A stretch of 64,000 nucleotides of DNA from Ceratopteris richardii (taxonomy: Eukaryota; Streptophyta; Polypodiopsida; Polypodiales; Pteridaceae), in contig CM035427.1 in assembly GCA_020310875.1 (NCBI GenBank), positions 87,640,230 to 87,704,229 on the forward strand. The letters run 5' to 3'. Every line of letters begins with the position of its first letter. The first letter of the stretch is position 1. Shown here piece after piece: positions 1 to 9,894 of the stretch. The translations under genes were made by a program, and so were the position numbers. The notes beneath the pieces are model-generated. The model searched no databases. It worked only from the letters and a program-made list of their open reading frames with translations, and was not told where the DNA came from.

Positions 1-373
1 TTCTTCCTCTGATGCAAAGGGTGGGTCCATGATAATTGATTCTAAATCAAAATCACTTGCATCCTCAAATGCATCAGTGTTAGGTTCACATTCTTCTAAA
101 ATTGCATCGCACATGATTGGCTCTATCGTAAAAACTGAGATGTCATAGCCATCCTCGTCACAGTGGGGTGTCCATTGTTCTTCATTGATGGCTACGTCCA
201 TGGTTGCTAGGATTTCTGCCCAACCATGGGGTTCAAACTCTTCGTCAAGGAATACTACAGGTGCGTAGGCTGGATCTTGAAGGGTTCGTGGATGTTGTTC
301 TGCACCTAAGGTCCTTGCTTTTAATCTTTCTTCCTCTTGTTTTGCTACCTTACACATCCATAGATGAGTGTCC
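1..373 (-). pseudogene. Gypsy A: acidic spacer between protease and RT (partial)
   Basis: Read on the minus strand this stretch encodes an acidic peptide matching the spacer of element N (61595-62284). Shared words include DPAYAPVVF, DEEFEP, GWAEILATMDVAINE, WTPHCDEDGYDISVF and ESIIMDPPFAS. The spacer lies between the retropepsin and the reverse transcriptase of the polyprotein. I recognise no domain in it. Preservation in two diverged copies suggests it was translated as part of pol. The window edge cuts it before RT begins. Confidence 0.6.
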
Positions 374-979
374 TCATGCAACCTGAGTCTTATGGATGGT
401 ATTCCATTGTATTGGGGGTACGTCTCTATGTGAATAGTCTTTAAGATTGACTTTGGTAGTCACTCCTAAATGTTGCAAGTACAAAGAATTAGTTCCCCAA
501 TCTTGTACAATTTGCAACTGACGCATGAATGGTTGTCCCAATATCATCTCATAAGCATGATTTTTACTAAAATCACAAATGGCAAAGGTATGCTCAAATT
601 CCACACCACAAGTGGTGAGAGATATGCCTTCTAGTAAGCCTAATGGTGTTTATATGTGCCCGTCAGCCATTTGTAGCTTCATCCTGGTGGGTCTTAATGC
701 TGGCTTACCCCAACGTTTCCATAAAGCGATGGTAGCGATGGCTACTCCGGCTCCTGAATCTAAGATGGCTTTCGTGGTGTAGCCCTGATGGGTTATTGGA
801 AGATAAGTGTTACCTTCCTCTCCTTCGCTTACATCTCCAATCTTTTCTACGGGTATCTCTGGTACCTTATTTTGTGATCCTATTTGTGAGGGAGTAGTAG
901 CAAGCTCAGGGAATTGATTTGCTACATGCTTCCACAATTCTGGTTTTACCTTCAATAACTCCTCCAGAGTGAGATTACA
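374..979 (-). pseudogene. Gypsy A: retropepsin-like protease
   Basis: Aspartic protease region of the gag-pol polyprotein, which would process Gag and Pol inside the virus-like particle. The active-site loop reads ILDSGAG, followed by the flap/ADGHI segment and the C-terminal hydrophobic motif ILGQPFM, the usual order of retropepsins. The frame is the same as gag upstream but is interrupted by TAA at 650-652, where element N has a Glu codon, and separated from gag by TAG at 980-982, where N has a Gln codon. It ends at a TGA at 374-376; N also stops at about this place, so the region may be a real ORF boundary. Confidence 0.75.
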
Positions 980-2533
980 CTATATTTTAGTGTTCTTGAT
1001 CACTTCCGTGTTTCTAGGGATTATTGATTCTTCATTCCTCACTATTATCGTGGGTGCTCTCATACTGATAGACTTAGCTTCCCAAGGTCCCGTGAACTGA
1101 GGTAATTCTTGTAAAGAATTAGATTCAAATCCTGTGTGTTCACTCCGTTGTTCCTCCTCTACCTCATCGTAAATAGAGGGGATGTCTTGGGGAAATTGCT
1201 CTTGCAAGTCATCTATTTCTTGAATAGGAGGATGAGTTCCTTGTTCTTTTCTCCACTTCTCTTCTTGGATTTCTCTCAAAAATTCATGTGAATACCTATG
1301 TATGGAAGACAAATTGTCTTGACTTTCTGTATTGGGTACTTGAGACAGGGATGGTGCATTCCTTTCCTGTGTCTCTGGGACACTAAGATTCGTGTGCTGA
1401 TCCTTTTTCTCTTTGCTTTCTATCAAGTATTCTAGCCTCTCCATTAGTCCTTCAAAGTGTAATTCCGGTTTTGCCATGTTATTCCAATTAAGATATCTAG
1501 AGGCTTCGAACAAAGCTTGTGCTAACTCTACCATCTTCATGCAAAGTTTAGTTCTCTCAATTTCTAGATCAGCTCGAGGGTAGTTTTTACTCATTTCAGC
1601 TTCCTGAGGTCCCTCTTTTAATCTAGCCTGATATGCACGAAACATCATGTCTAGGTTTTCAGGTATGGGTTCTGCTAAAACTGATCCTGATTTCTGAGTT
1701 GGATTCTCTTGATTCAATTCCTGCGAAGTCAATTCTAGAATTTTGGCTCTAGATTCCTTCAAACTTCCTTCCAACTCAGTTATCTTTTTACTCCATTTTC
1801 TCTTAATTCTTTCTCTAGAATCTTTCCAAGATTTCGTTTTTTTACTGCTAGATTCTGCAACTTCACTACTGCCAGCTGCTTTCTCTTGATTAAGCTGTTG
1901 GTTCTGTAAGAGCGCCTGGGCTCTTGTTATAGCTTGGATAGGCACGTAGGTAGGGTTGGATCCATCTACGTTGTTTACAATGCCTATCACGTTGATCGGT
2001 GTCACATTTGAAGCGTTAACTGGGTTCTTAGGACAATCTTTGATTATGTGCTCTTCGCCACAATCGGCACAAAAGCCTTGTATGTTATAGTACTGTGATT
2101 GTCCTGATATCGGAGGATGTGGACAATCCTTTATGAAATGGTCTCCTTGGCACCTAAAGCATGGTCCTCTAGGGCCCTGTGGTCTCTGTTGTCTTACTTG
2201 GGGCCGCTGATTTGGGTTTGTGTACATCACATTAGCATAGTCTGGCTCCCAACTAGGTTCCACTGGTGGACTATCATAATGATATGTTTCCACATGTTCT
2301 GGTGACTCTGTGTAATATGCGGGTGGACTATCTACATGCGTAGAGTCAAAACTGTTTGAGTTCGGGTCACTCTCTGTGATCAAAGGTGAAGAAGGCACTA
2401 AGGCCCTACTTAGGTTCTCTTCTGCAGCAGCGTATTTAACTGGGATGACATTCGCTGGTGGGGATGGCTGCTGAGCTAAGACGGGTTGAGGTCTCTGTTG
2501 AGCCTGATATGGGTAGTTTTGAGAAGGCCTATA
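980..2533 (-). pseudogene. Gypsy A: gag C-terminal half with two zinc knuckles
   Basis: This continues the gag frame beyond the TAG at 2534-2536. Near its N-terminus are two zinc knuckles of form C-X2-C-X3-H-X4-C (CFRCQGDHFIKDC and CADCGEEHIIKDC), the nucleic-acid-binding part of Gag. They are followed by a Lys/Glu-rich, probably coiled-coil stretch (about codons 190-330 of the 472-codon open frame), then an acidic segment leading into the protease. Element N shows the same arrangement at 62880-64000. The X3 spacing is common in plant gypsy Gags. It ends at TAG 980-982, a C-to-T change relative to N. Confidence 0.75.
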
Positions 2534-4429
2534 CTAATAAGGCTGAGCATTGTATTGGCCTTGATACCTACTTGGCTGTGCGTATGCTTGCGGGTAGTTC
2601 TGTCTCACGGTTTGCTTGTTGTATGGGCAGTCCTGAGCCGTATGATTCGTGTATCTTCTCTCAATTGTACAGTATTGGCCACTAGGGTTGGCTTGAGGTT
2701 GTGGTGCATTGGGGCACACATTTGCCAAATGATTTCCACCACAGGTGTAACAATGCTTGTTTGTTAGTACCCTAGGTTTACTAGAAACTCCTAGTTTCTG
2801 GGCCACTTTTTCTGCTAGGTCTTCTATCGAGTTAGACAATTTTGTGGATGCTAGAGATGAATAGTCTGAGTCCTTATAGACCTTTGAGAGTTCCAACTCA
2901 TCTCCTAAGTTGTCCTCAATGTCTATACAAATTCTTACACATTGCTCTAGCGTTCTGGGTTCTTTTGGGTACACATAGGAGCGTAGTTTAGAGCTCAACA
3001 AGCCATCTAGAAACAATGACACTTGTTTGGCTTGTGAGGGTAGCTCTTGCATTGGACATCGTTCAACATATTGTCTAAACCTACGTCCTGCCAGTCTGAC
3101 TGTTTCTTGAGGGGTCTGTTTAAAGCTATGAATCAACAAAGACGTGTCATGCCTAATCCCACTTTTAGAGAATTCAGTGATGAATGACTCTAAAAAGTGA
3201 TGGATGTCTCTAAATTGCCTTTGTTGCAACGGTTGGAACCAAGTTAAAGCGGTATTCTTTAACGTTAGTCCAAATGTGTTATATTGTGTGAACATGTCTT
3301 CGACTTGCTCTGCTGTTAGTACTTGCTTGAATTCTGCAACATGGTCATAGGGATCCCCTGTCCCATCAAAGTAATTTTTCATGGATTTCACTAGTTGAGT
3401 GGGTCTTAATATTATTGCGTGTTCACGTGGTCTAGGTAGAGGAAAGTCATCTCTACCACCTGGTATTCCATGATCTCTTTGTCTATGCGCTCTATTAGTG
3501 TTCGTGGTTGTTCTGTCTCTCCCTATGGGATGAGTGAAGCTTCCTTCGGGTCTTTCCTTATTTTTCTCTCTTTGATTTCCATGGGCTGATGATGTTCCTG
3601 CCCCTTCTTGACTTGTATTCATGTTCGTTCTAGATGGAGGGAATACCAATTCACCTCTCCATGTGTATGTGTTTTTAGCGTGGTCAGGCACCACAAAGAC
3701 TCTTTCTGAAGTCTCATCCAGGTATACAACCTTTCTAGGTGTATCCGGGTCCTTGAACTCGTATATCGTGATGATACCTACCTCACTAAGTAGTTCTATC
3801 TTGTATCTCCAAAAGGCTTCATCAGTTTCTTTATTTACAAACAACTCTATGCTTCTGTTATCCTGAGGGATCCATTCTGGGATTAGTACTCGTGTCAGTA
3901 CAGATTTCCCTCTAGGTGTTCTAGGCTCTTCTAATGGTTCTTTTCCTTGAGATTTAGTTTCCGTCTCTATCTGACTTACGCCAAACTCATTGGTATTGTT
4001 TGGCTGCGTACTTAAGATATACATTGTTCCTTCCTTGTCTATGTACGCGTCTCTCTCAAATTTCACCACTGGACGTTCCAATCCAATGGGTTGATCGGGG
4101 TTGTGCATTTGCACCACTTGCCTTCGCAAACCATCCTCATAGATGCGAGCACCTAATTGGTTGGTTCGGAGAAACTCTAGTTGCGTTCTATAGGGTCCTT
4201 CTGGTTTTTCTAAGTAGGCTACATTCGACCCTCCTTCTAGTCTTTCTGTGCTAAATGCCATTTCTGAATCACTAGTATCTGAGCTCTCGTAAGGATAACT
4301 AGTGTTCAATTGTTGAGCCCATGATCGTGCAGTAGTTCTTACACTTGCCTCTGATGATCTAAGGCTTCGTCGGTCTGACTTACCTATATGTTTGCCTGAT
4401 CTAAGGTTCATTAATTTTCTTCCTTGCAC
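2534..4429 (-). pseudogene. Gypsy A: gag N-terminal and capsid region
   Basis: 631-codon open frame starting at ATG 4429, with an early MNLRSGK motif. The central part (about residues 340-540) looks like a Retrotrans_gag capsid domain: YFDGTGDPYDHVAEFKQ, then TALTWFQ, then a predicted helical region ending LFLDGLLSSKLRS. A knuckle CYTCGGNHLANVC lies near residue 570. Gag forms the particle that packages element RNA. The frame ends at an amber codon (2534-2536) but the same frame stays open for another 45 codons before the next Met, so the stop splits one long gag-PR frame. Whether it is a mutation or a readthrough site cannot be decided here. Confidence 0.8.
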
Positions 4430-6333
4430 ACTCAGTACACGCTCAGATCGTCAATGATTCTTTGTTATTACTTTCTTGATTCTTTTTAGATTTCTTTAGA
4501 TTCTTGTCTTAATGTATGCGTCAGGAATTCGACTTTCCGTGGTACTTTGAGTTCCCGTTCCGTCAGACTTATGTTCTTTCCTTTAGGTTTTCGTGTCACA
4601 CACCTTTACTTTAGTCTTGAACTTGATAAATTTAATTCTCTTGAACTTGAGGCGTTCCTATCGTCTTTAATCCACAATGCTAACGTTTATCCTAAGCTAA
4701 GAATTGACTGAGGGGGTTGAGTAATCTTCCAACCTCGAGTCAGCTTTTCTGGTTGCTCTGATGCCAAGAAGCCGCGCTTCCCAAGCTTTATGCCCTTCAC
4801 TGCCTTGCTTTGGTTGTTTTTGATTGCCCTTGCTAGACCTGGAAAAATCCAATATTAGACCAATTCACAGTTGGATGATCAAGCACTTGAGTATATACAC
4901 CTTTTAAGTCCCTTCCCTTTTGCCCAACTTTTCAATGCTTGCCCCCTGGCTTTCTAGTCCAAAACTAGGTCAAACTCAAAATAGCTTATCTAAAAATAGA
5001 TGTATCCTTTAAGAAAAAAACAGTTGAGATCACATAGTACTCGTAAAGAGCTTTCTAACGAGCTATTAAGCTCAAAAAACGGACTTCGGATGAAAAAGTT
5101 ATGACCGTTCAGGCCCTGGGGGGGTAAAAACTGACAAACAGGTTTTTCTACAAATATGAGCTAAGGGGTCTCCTATGAGTATAATCACCCAAAAATTTCC
5201 CAAAAATAGCCCCAAAATTGGCCAAAAAATGAAACCCTAAATTTTGCGATGGGAGTGCACAATCGCGATGGCGTGAGACAATCGCGATGGTCTGGGACCG
5301 TCGCGATGGTTTGAAGTGCACGGTCGCGATGGCGTGAAAGTGGATGATCGCGATGGCGTGAGTGTGAACCGTCGCGATGGCTCGATCAGGCGGACAATCG
5401 CGATGGCGTCAGTCAACAGTCAACGTGAACGATCGCGATGGTCCAAAGTGAACCGTCGCGATGGTCACAGATGCGATGGCGTGAGCCAATCGCGATGGTC
5501 AAGGCGCGATGGCGTGAGCCAATCGCGATGGTCAGGGCGCGATGGCGTGAGCCAATCGCGATGGTCCAAAATTCGAGTTGTCGCGATGGTGTAAGGGTGT
5601 CGTCGCGATGGCGTGGTGTGCGAACCGTCGCGATGGTCTAGCTTGCCACGTGGCACCGTCGGCGCGATGGCGTGAGCCAATCGCGATGGTGTGGGGTCAA
5701 CCGAACAGTCGCGATGGTCCGCGAACCGTCGTGATGGTCCAAGTGAACCGTCGCGATGGCGTGAGACAATCGCGATGGTCCGGCCGAGCCGTCGCGATGG
5801 CGTGAGCCAATCGCGATGGTGTGACACAATCGCGATAGTCTGAGACCGTCGCGATGGTCCACCAAAATGAGAATTTTGCAGATGCGTCTGTGGATTCGTG
5901 TGTGCACTTGTGTCGCCTATCCCGTGGTGTGGTCGCTTACCAAAAATTCCGCACTTGGCAGACCATCGCGATGGTCTGACACAGACGGAAATCTCTAACA
6001 GAAACTGAAAATTTTACCTTTTCCAAGCTTTCCTGATGCTCTGGAGCACTGTACCTGCAAGAAAACTCAAGAAGACAAAAGCACATGCAAGCACAAAAGC
6101 TCTCTCACTCTCTCGCATGCACAAATGAGGGGAAATGAGGAGAATGGGTGGATATGGTGAATTTTCTGATTTTTTTTTGGAGATGAAGATGATGATGCGG
6201 TGATGAAGATGGAGTGTGGGGGAGGTGAAAAACACTAAAAACTAAGTAAAAACAACAACAAAAACTGAAAATTTTACCTTCCAACGCCACTTCTTGCTAT
6301 ACTCTTACCATCACATATTCGTCCTAGACTCGA
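4430..6333 (-). other. Gypsy A: long untranslated leader
   Basis: About 1.9 kb between the primer site and the gag start with no ORF that looks like a protein. The gag-proximal part (4430-5240) is AT-rich. The middle holds the TCGCGATGG array. The part near the primer site contains a short direct repeat: the text GAAAATTTTACCTT occurs near 6007 and again near 6267. Long leaders are usual in tRNA-Asp-primed plant gypsy elements. Confidence 0.6.
5240..5866. repeat. TCGCGATGG minisatellite with palindromic core
   Basis: Irregular array in which the 8-mer CGCGATGG occurs about 25 times in 620 bp, nearly always as TCGCGATGG or GCGCGATGG, separated by spacers of roughly 10-25 bp such as CGTGAGCCAA or TCCAAGTGAACCG. 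A further copy at 5963-5980 forms a perfect 18-bp palindrome centred on TCGCGA. The array is far more GC- and CpG-rich than its surroundings. It lies in the leader of gypsy element A, not in coding sequence. Some copies show CpG decay (TCGTGATGG, CGCGATAG). Confidence 0.9.
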
Positions 6334-6351
6334 TCCCCGGCAACGGCGCCA
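6334..6351 (-). other. Gypsy A primer binding site, tRNA-Asp
   Basis: On the minus strand the text TGGCGCCGTTGCCGGGGA complements the 3' end, including CCA, of plant tRNA-Asp(GUC) as I remember it, over 18 nt. It lies 7 nt inside the LTR edge. tRNA-Asp priming is known for Athila/Tat-type plant gypsy elements. It fixes both orientation and the LTR boundary. Confidence 0.85.
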
Positions 6352-6358
6352 AAATTGG

Positions 6359-6872
6359 TGTTGCTCTAGCACAATGGTGAGAACCACGTTAAGAAGCTCC
6401 ACCTCCTTAATGTCAATCCGCGGAAGAGATAGGAGTGATATGAAGATCGTGAATGTGAGATGAAGTGAGAGTGAAGGTGAGAAGCATAGAGATGCACACA
6501 CACATACACACACACTACGAAGAGACAAGCAAGACACAATGGAAGGTGAGAATTCAACTCTATTACTCAAGAACACTCTTACAAGCTCAAAATAGCTCTA
6601 AGCTCTTCTCTACTCAAACAAGCTAACCTCAAAAATGAGCTCTCTAGCTCTTTTTATAGTTTCTAGACTAGTTTTGACCGGTTTCACATCTAGTGACCGT
6701 CATAGTTAAAAATTAGGTCCTAGATGCTATTTGGAAGGGTAAACGGTGTCTAAAAATAACGAAAATTGATATGCTTGTTCTACCTAAGCTCCTCAAGCTC
6801 GAGGACTCCTCGGCTTGCACAAAATGGAGCTATGGATTACAAAATGGGGTTTTCTATGTTACATATGTTACA
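6359..6872 (-). repeat. Gypsy A 5' LTR (about 514 bp)
   Basis: The inner edge is set by the primer site; on the plus strand the LTR begins TGTTGCTCTAGC. A TATA box (CTATAAAAAG on the minus strand, 6659-6650) followed by CT/GA-rich transcript sequence fits a U3-R-U5 layout. The outer edge is placed at ...GTTACA, 6872, because that ends in CA and what follows reads as copia-related sequence. No partner LTR is in the window, so the outer edge is uncertain by several bases. Confidence 0.65.
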
Positions 6873-7097
6873 ATAGTGATAAAAATCACTGTTGGAGGTT
6901 TTTGGAAAGTATTTGAAAACATAATTCTTTGAAAAAAGATTCGACTGGCTCCCTGCTCCATCATTACATGCTTCCGCATCTTCTATGCCTCTGGCTGCTT
7001 CCAACACCACCTCTTCCACTTCCTTTCTGGGTCTTCCCATTGAACCAGCAATTCTGAGTGGTGTGGTTGGTCTTATCGCATATGGCACAAGGTTGAA
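6873..7097 (-). pseudogene. Copia C1: gag zinc-knuckle fragment
   Basis: Minus-strand remnant of the copia element whose other gag parts are at 12258-12997 and 26074-26128. Reading from 7097 leftwards, the C-terminal half of a CCHC knuckle (QPCAICDKTNHTTQNCW) is followed by a Gly/Arg/Ser-rich tail, typical of copia Gag after the knuckle. The frame then meets stops near 6960. The left edge abuts the LTR of gypsy A. The right edge is the B insertion point, and C1 sequence resumes in frame at 12258. Confidence 0.75.
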
Positions 7098-7102
7098 CAT
7101 TC
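7098..7102. repeat. Target site duplication of copia B, left copy
   Basis: CATTC immediately before the left LTR; the same five bases follow the right LTR at 12253-12257. Five bp is the normal size for copia integrases. Confidence 0.95.
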
Positions 7103-7332
7103 TGTTGATGTATTTAGGTAGTGATGTGTGTGAACACACTAGGACTACCGGGGCACTTTTTTCCCTCTTTAGAAGGTTTTTTTCCCCCGGCTTGTATATA
7201 CGCCTATTGCCCTAATGGGCTACTTATCTTTGTACATTCTCTAGTAATACATTCAGTCTTGTGTGTTGTGCTCCAAGCTTCTTCTTCTTCCTTGTGCTGT
7301 CTGTGTGCTTCCACAGACATCTAACTCCAACA
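7103..7332 (+). repeat. Copia B left LTR
   Basis: 230 bp, TGTTGATG...CTCCAACA. A TATA box (TGTATATA, 7193-7200) would drive the genomic transcript. An 8-bp inverted pair GTGTGTGAACACAC lies near the start. It differs from the right LTR by seven transitions. Confidence 0.95.
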
Positions 7333-7334
7333 AT

Positions 7335-7344
7335 TGGTATCAGA
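7335..7344 (+). other. Copia B primer binding site, tRNA-iMet
   Basis: TGGTATCAGA two bases after the LTR matches the first ten bases complementary to initiator tRNA-Met; similarity stops after that, so the site is short. Confidence 0.85.
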
Positions 7345-7687
7345 TTAGGTCGTCGCTTCATCTAGGGCGCCATCGACACTCCTCCATTTGCAGTCTCAGA
7401 TTCGCACAAAATTTGGTGAGCATACTCAGGGTGTTTCAAAAATCAAAACAGCTTCGTTCTGTGGTGCCGAAATCGCGATCTGAGCTCGTTTCGGCCTTCG
7501 AACACACTATCGCAGTGCTTGTGCAGGTTATTTCATCTTTTTGTGCCAAAGGTATATACCAGTTTCTGTTTGCCAGTATAAGCGTCTCAAAGTTTGCTAT
7601 AGGTCTAGCAAAACTCATTTGGGCAATTCCATTCAACTTTTTGAGATACAGTCAATTTTCTGCATCAAGGTATTTTAGTCACGGGTC

Positions 7688-9235
7688 ATGGCTGAAAGCA
7701 GTGATGTATTCCGTATGTTGGCTGTTGAGGATAAGTTGGATGGTACCAACTACCCATTATGGGCTTATATGATACGACATGTATTGGTTGCAAAAGGATT
7801 GTGGAACATTGTGCAGGGTGTTGAAAGAAGTCCTGTTACACCTGTAACAATAGGTACTACGAATACAGGTGCTGGAGCTGATGAAGATGGTGTCGAAGAT
7901 GATATTGTGCAGATTCCTATTCGTGCTACTGTTTCTGCTGCACCTACTGCAGAGCAGATTCATTGGGATGGCAGAGATGCCCAGGCACATGCATTGATAG
8001 CTTTGTCTGTCAAACATGCCATTATTCCTCATATTCGCTCTTGCAGAACAGCTAGGGATGCTTGGGATACACTTACCACATTGTACCAAGCTAGGAATGA
8101 GGCTCGTGTTGCTTACCTCCGAAAACAGTTGGAGAGTAAGCACATGAATGAAGGTGATTCTATGGACAGTTTCCTAACGAAGATCAAAGATTTGAAGGAA
8201 CAATTGATTTCTGTTGATGAGGTTATGCCAGATAGCTCACTTGTGCAGACCGTTCTGCATGGTCTTCCTGATTCATATCAGAGTTTTGCTTCTACTCTTC
8301 GGTTGATGATGAAAGGCAATCCGAATGCCTTATCATTTGAGGAGTTAGTCTCTGTTCTGTTGCAGGAAGATCAGTCCAGGCAGAACAGGTCCATTATGCG
8401 TGTTGCAGATCAAGCTTTCCTCGCTAGTCAGAAGGGCAAAGGAAAATGGAGCTCTTCTACTAGTAAGCAGAAATCTACAAATGCTACACATTCGAAGAAC
8501 CAGGATAAAGATGAGAAGAAACCAGAAAAGCAGAAATTGTTTTGCAAGTACTGTAAAGGGAATGATCATATCATAAAGAATTGTCCAAAACTGGCTACAA
8601 AAGATGCAAAGAAAAAGGAGGCTGGAATGGTTGTTGCAGAAGCCTCTACACCAAAAACAGAGTCTGCTAATCTTGTGCAGGAAGAAGAATGGGCGTTTAC
8701 TACTGTTTGCAGTTTTGAACCATCTTCTCATGAGCAGTGCATGTCTGCAGTGGACTCAGATGTTTGGTACTTTGACAGTGGGGCGACCAAACATATTACC
8801 TCGCAGCGCAGTTTCTTATCTTCACTCGAGCCTGCCCCTACAAGGAATACTGTCACATGCGCCAACAAATCCTCTTATCCTGTTATGGGAGTTGGTAAGA
8901 TCATTCTGACTACTGCTGATGGTAGTTCTTTCACCTTGTCAGATGCTTTATTTGTGCCAGGGATCAAGAAGAATCTGTTATCAGTTTCTGCATTAGCCAA
9001 GATTGGCTTGGTTGTGAAATTTGTTGATGACAGATGTATAGTTCTTGATCTGTCAAATGGTGATGTTATTATTGCTTCTAGCATTTTATGTCATGGGCTG
9101 TATAAGATCATAGAATATGAAAGATCTGTGAATGATTCGGCATGTGCAGTTCATGATTCTCGGGCTATGTCAGATGCAAAGCTTTGGCATGCACGCTTTG
9201 GTCATCAGAATTTTGCTAGTTTGCTACGCCTGTAG
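7688..9235 (+). pseudogene. Copia B: gag, protease and integrase N-terminus
   Basis: 515-codon frame starting at ATG 7688. Residues about 1-250 are a copia Gag (UBN2-type) with the early motif LDGTNYPLWA. A CCHC knuckle CKYCKGNDHIIKNC (C-X2-C-X4-H-X4-C) lies near residue 287. The protease follows with the active-site motif YFDSGATKHI near residue 362. The integrase HHCC region begins at LWHARFGH. The frame ends at TAG 9233-9235 inside the integrase zinc region; the next codons (KSDMVSSLPKLE) continue the integrase in the same frame, so this is a nonsense mutation, probably CAG to TAG. Confidence 0.9.
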
Positions 9236-9880
9236 AAATCTGATATGGTGTCTTCTTTGCCCAAACTTGAGGCACCTAGAAAACACGTTTGTGAAGGCTG
9301 TATTTTGGGCAAAATGCAGTGTTCCTCCTTTCCAAAAGATGGTTCAGTTCTGGCTACACAGAAATTGCAGCTTGTACATAGTGATGTCTGTGGTCCTATG
9401 CAGACACCCTCTTTTGGAAATTACCTTTACTTCGTGACTTTCATTGATGATTTTTCCAGGCATGCATGGGTATATCCACTCAAAGCAAAGTCCGAAGTGT
9501 TTTTGTGCTTCAAACATTTTTTGGTTTTGGCTGAAAATCTGTCAACATGTAAAATGGGCACCCTCCGTTCTGATCGAGGGGGGGAATATATGTCTTCTGA
9601 TTTTAATGCATTTCTAGCTGAACGTGGGATAAAACACCAGTGTACAGTGCCTTATACACCTCAACAAAATGGAGTTGCTGAAAGAAAGAACAGTTCACTC
9701 ATGGAGATGGTGAGGTGTATGGTCAAGAGTCAGGCTTTACCACATAGTTTCTGGCTTGAGGCTGTCATGTGTGCAGCATATGTACTTAACAGGTGTCCCA
9801 CTAAAGCGCTGTAGTCTTTCGCTCCATATGAGGCTTGGCATGACCGCAAGCCATCTGTTGCTCATCTGTGTGTTTTTGGT
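9236..9880 (+). pseudogene. Copia B: integrase core
   Basis: Continuation of the polyprotein after the first stop. It has the zinc-binding cysteines (CEGCILGK) and the DDE catalytic core: Asp in HSDVCGP, Asp in LRSDRGGEY and Glu in NGVAERKN are all present, as is PYTPQQNG. Integrase would insert the cDNA. A second TAG at 9812-9814 falls in KAL-stop-SFAPYEAWH, and a frameshift near 9880 moves the remainder into another frame. The fragment at 29736 shows Gln at the stop position. Confidence 0.9.
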
Positions 9881-9894
9881 TCTTTATGCATTAG

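Larger units (their letters stand above)
1..6872 (-). mobile_element. Gypsy element A, 5' part (LTR, leader, gag, protease)
   Basis: Minus-strand Ty3/gypsy LTR retrotransposon running off the left edge of the window. In element order it shows a 5' LTR (6872-6359), a tRNA-Asp primer site (6351-6334), a 1.9-kb leader with a GC-rich minisatellite, gag (from 4429), a retropepsin and the start of the PR-RT spacer. RT, RNase H and integrase lie beyond base 1. It is the same family as element N at 58790-64000, because the protease, spacer and gag C-terminal peptides align closely, but the two are separate insertions. Its right end abuts a copia gag fragment, so it probably inserted into that copia. 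Four in-frame stops in gag-PR mean it is defective or relies on readthrough. Confidence 0.85.

Noticed and set aside
4749-4767. Minus-strand TTGGCATCAGAGCAACC resembles an iMet primer site near gag of element A, which would put an LTR at 4768 onward
   Set aside because: It has a mismatch (C for T) and no CA-ended LTR beside it, while the tRNA-Asp site at 6334-6351 is an 18-nt match next to an LTR with a TATA box. It could still be a relic; comparison with another copy would decide.
5316-5907. Several overlapping ORFs of 60-120 codons on both strands over the TCGCGATGG array
   Set aside because: They are products of a stop-poor GC-rich tandem repeat read in different frames; no non-repetitive protein sequence is present.
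7263-7772. 169-codon ORF over the left LTR and leader of copia B
   Set aside because: It overlaps the LTR, primer site and gag start in another frame; a shadow of the element.
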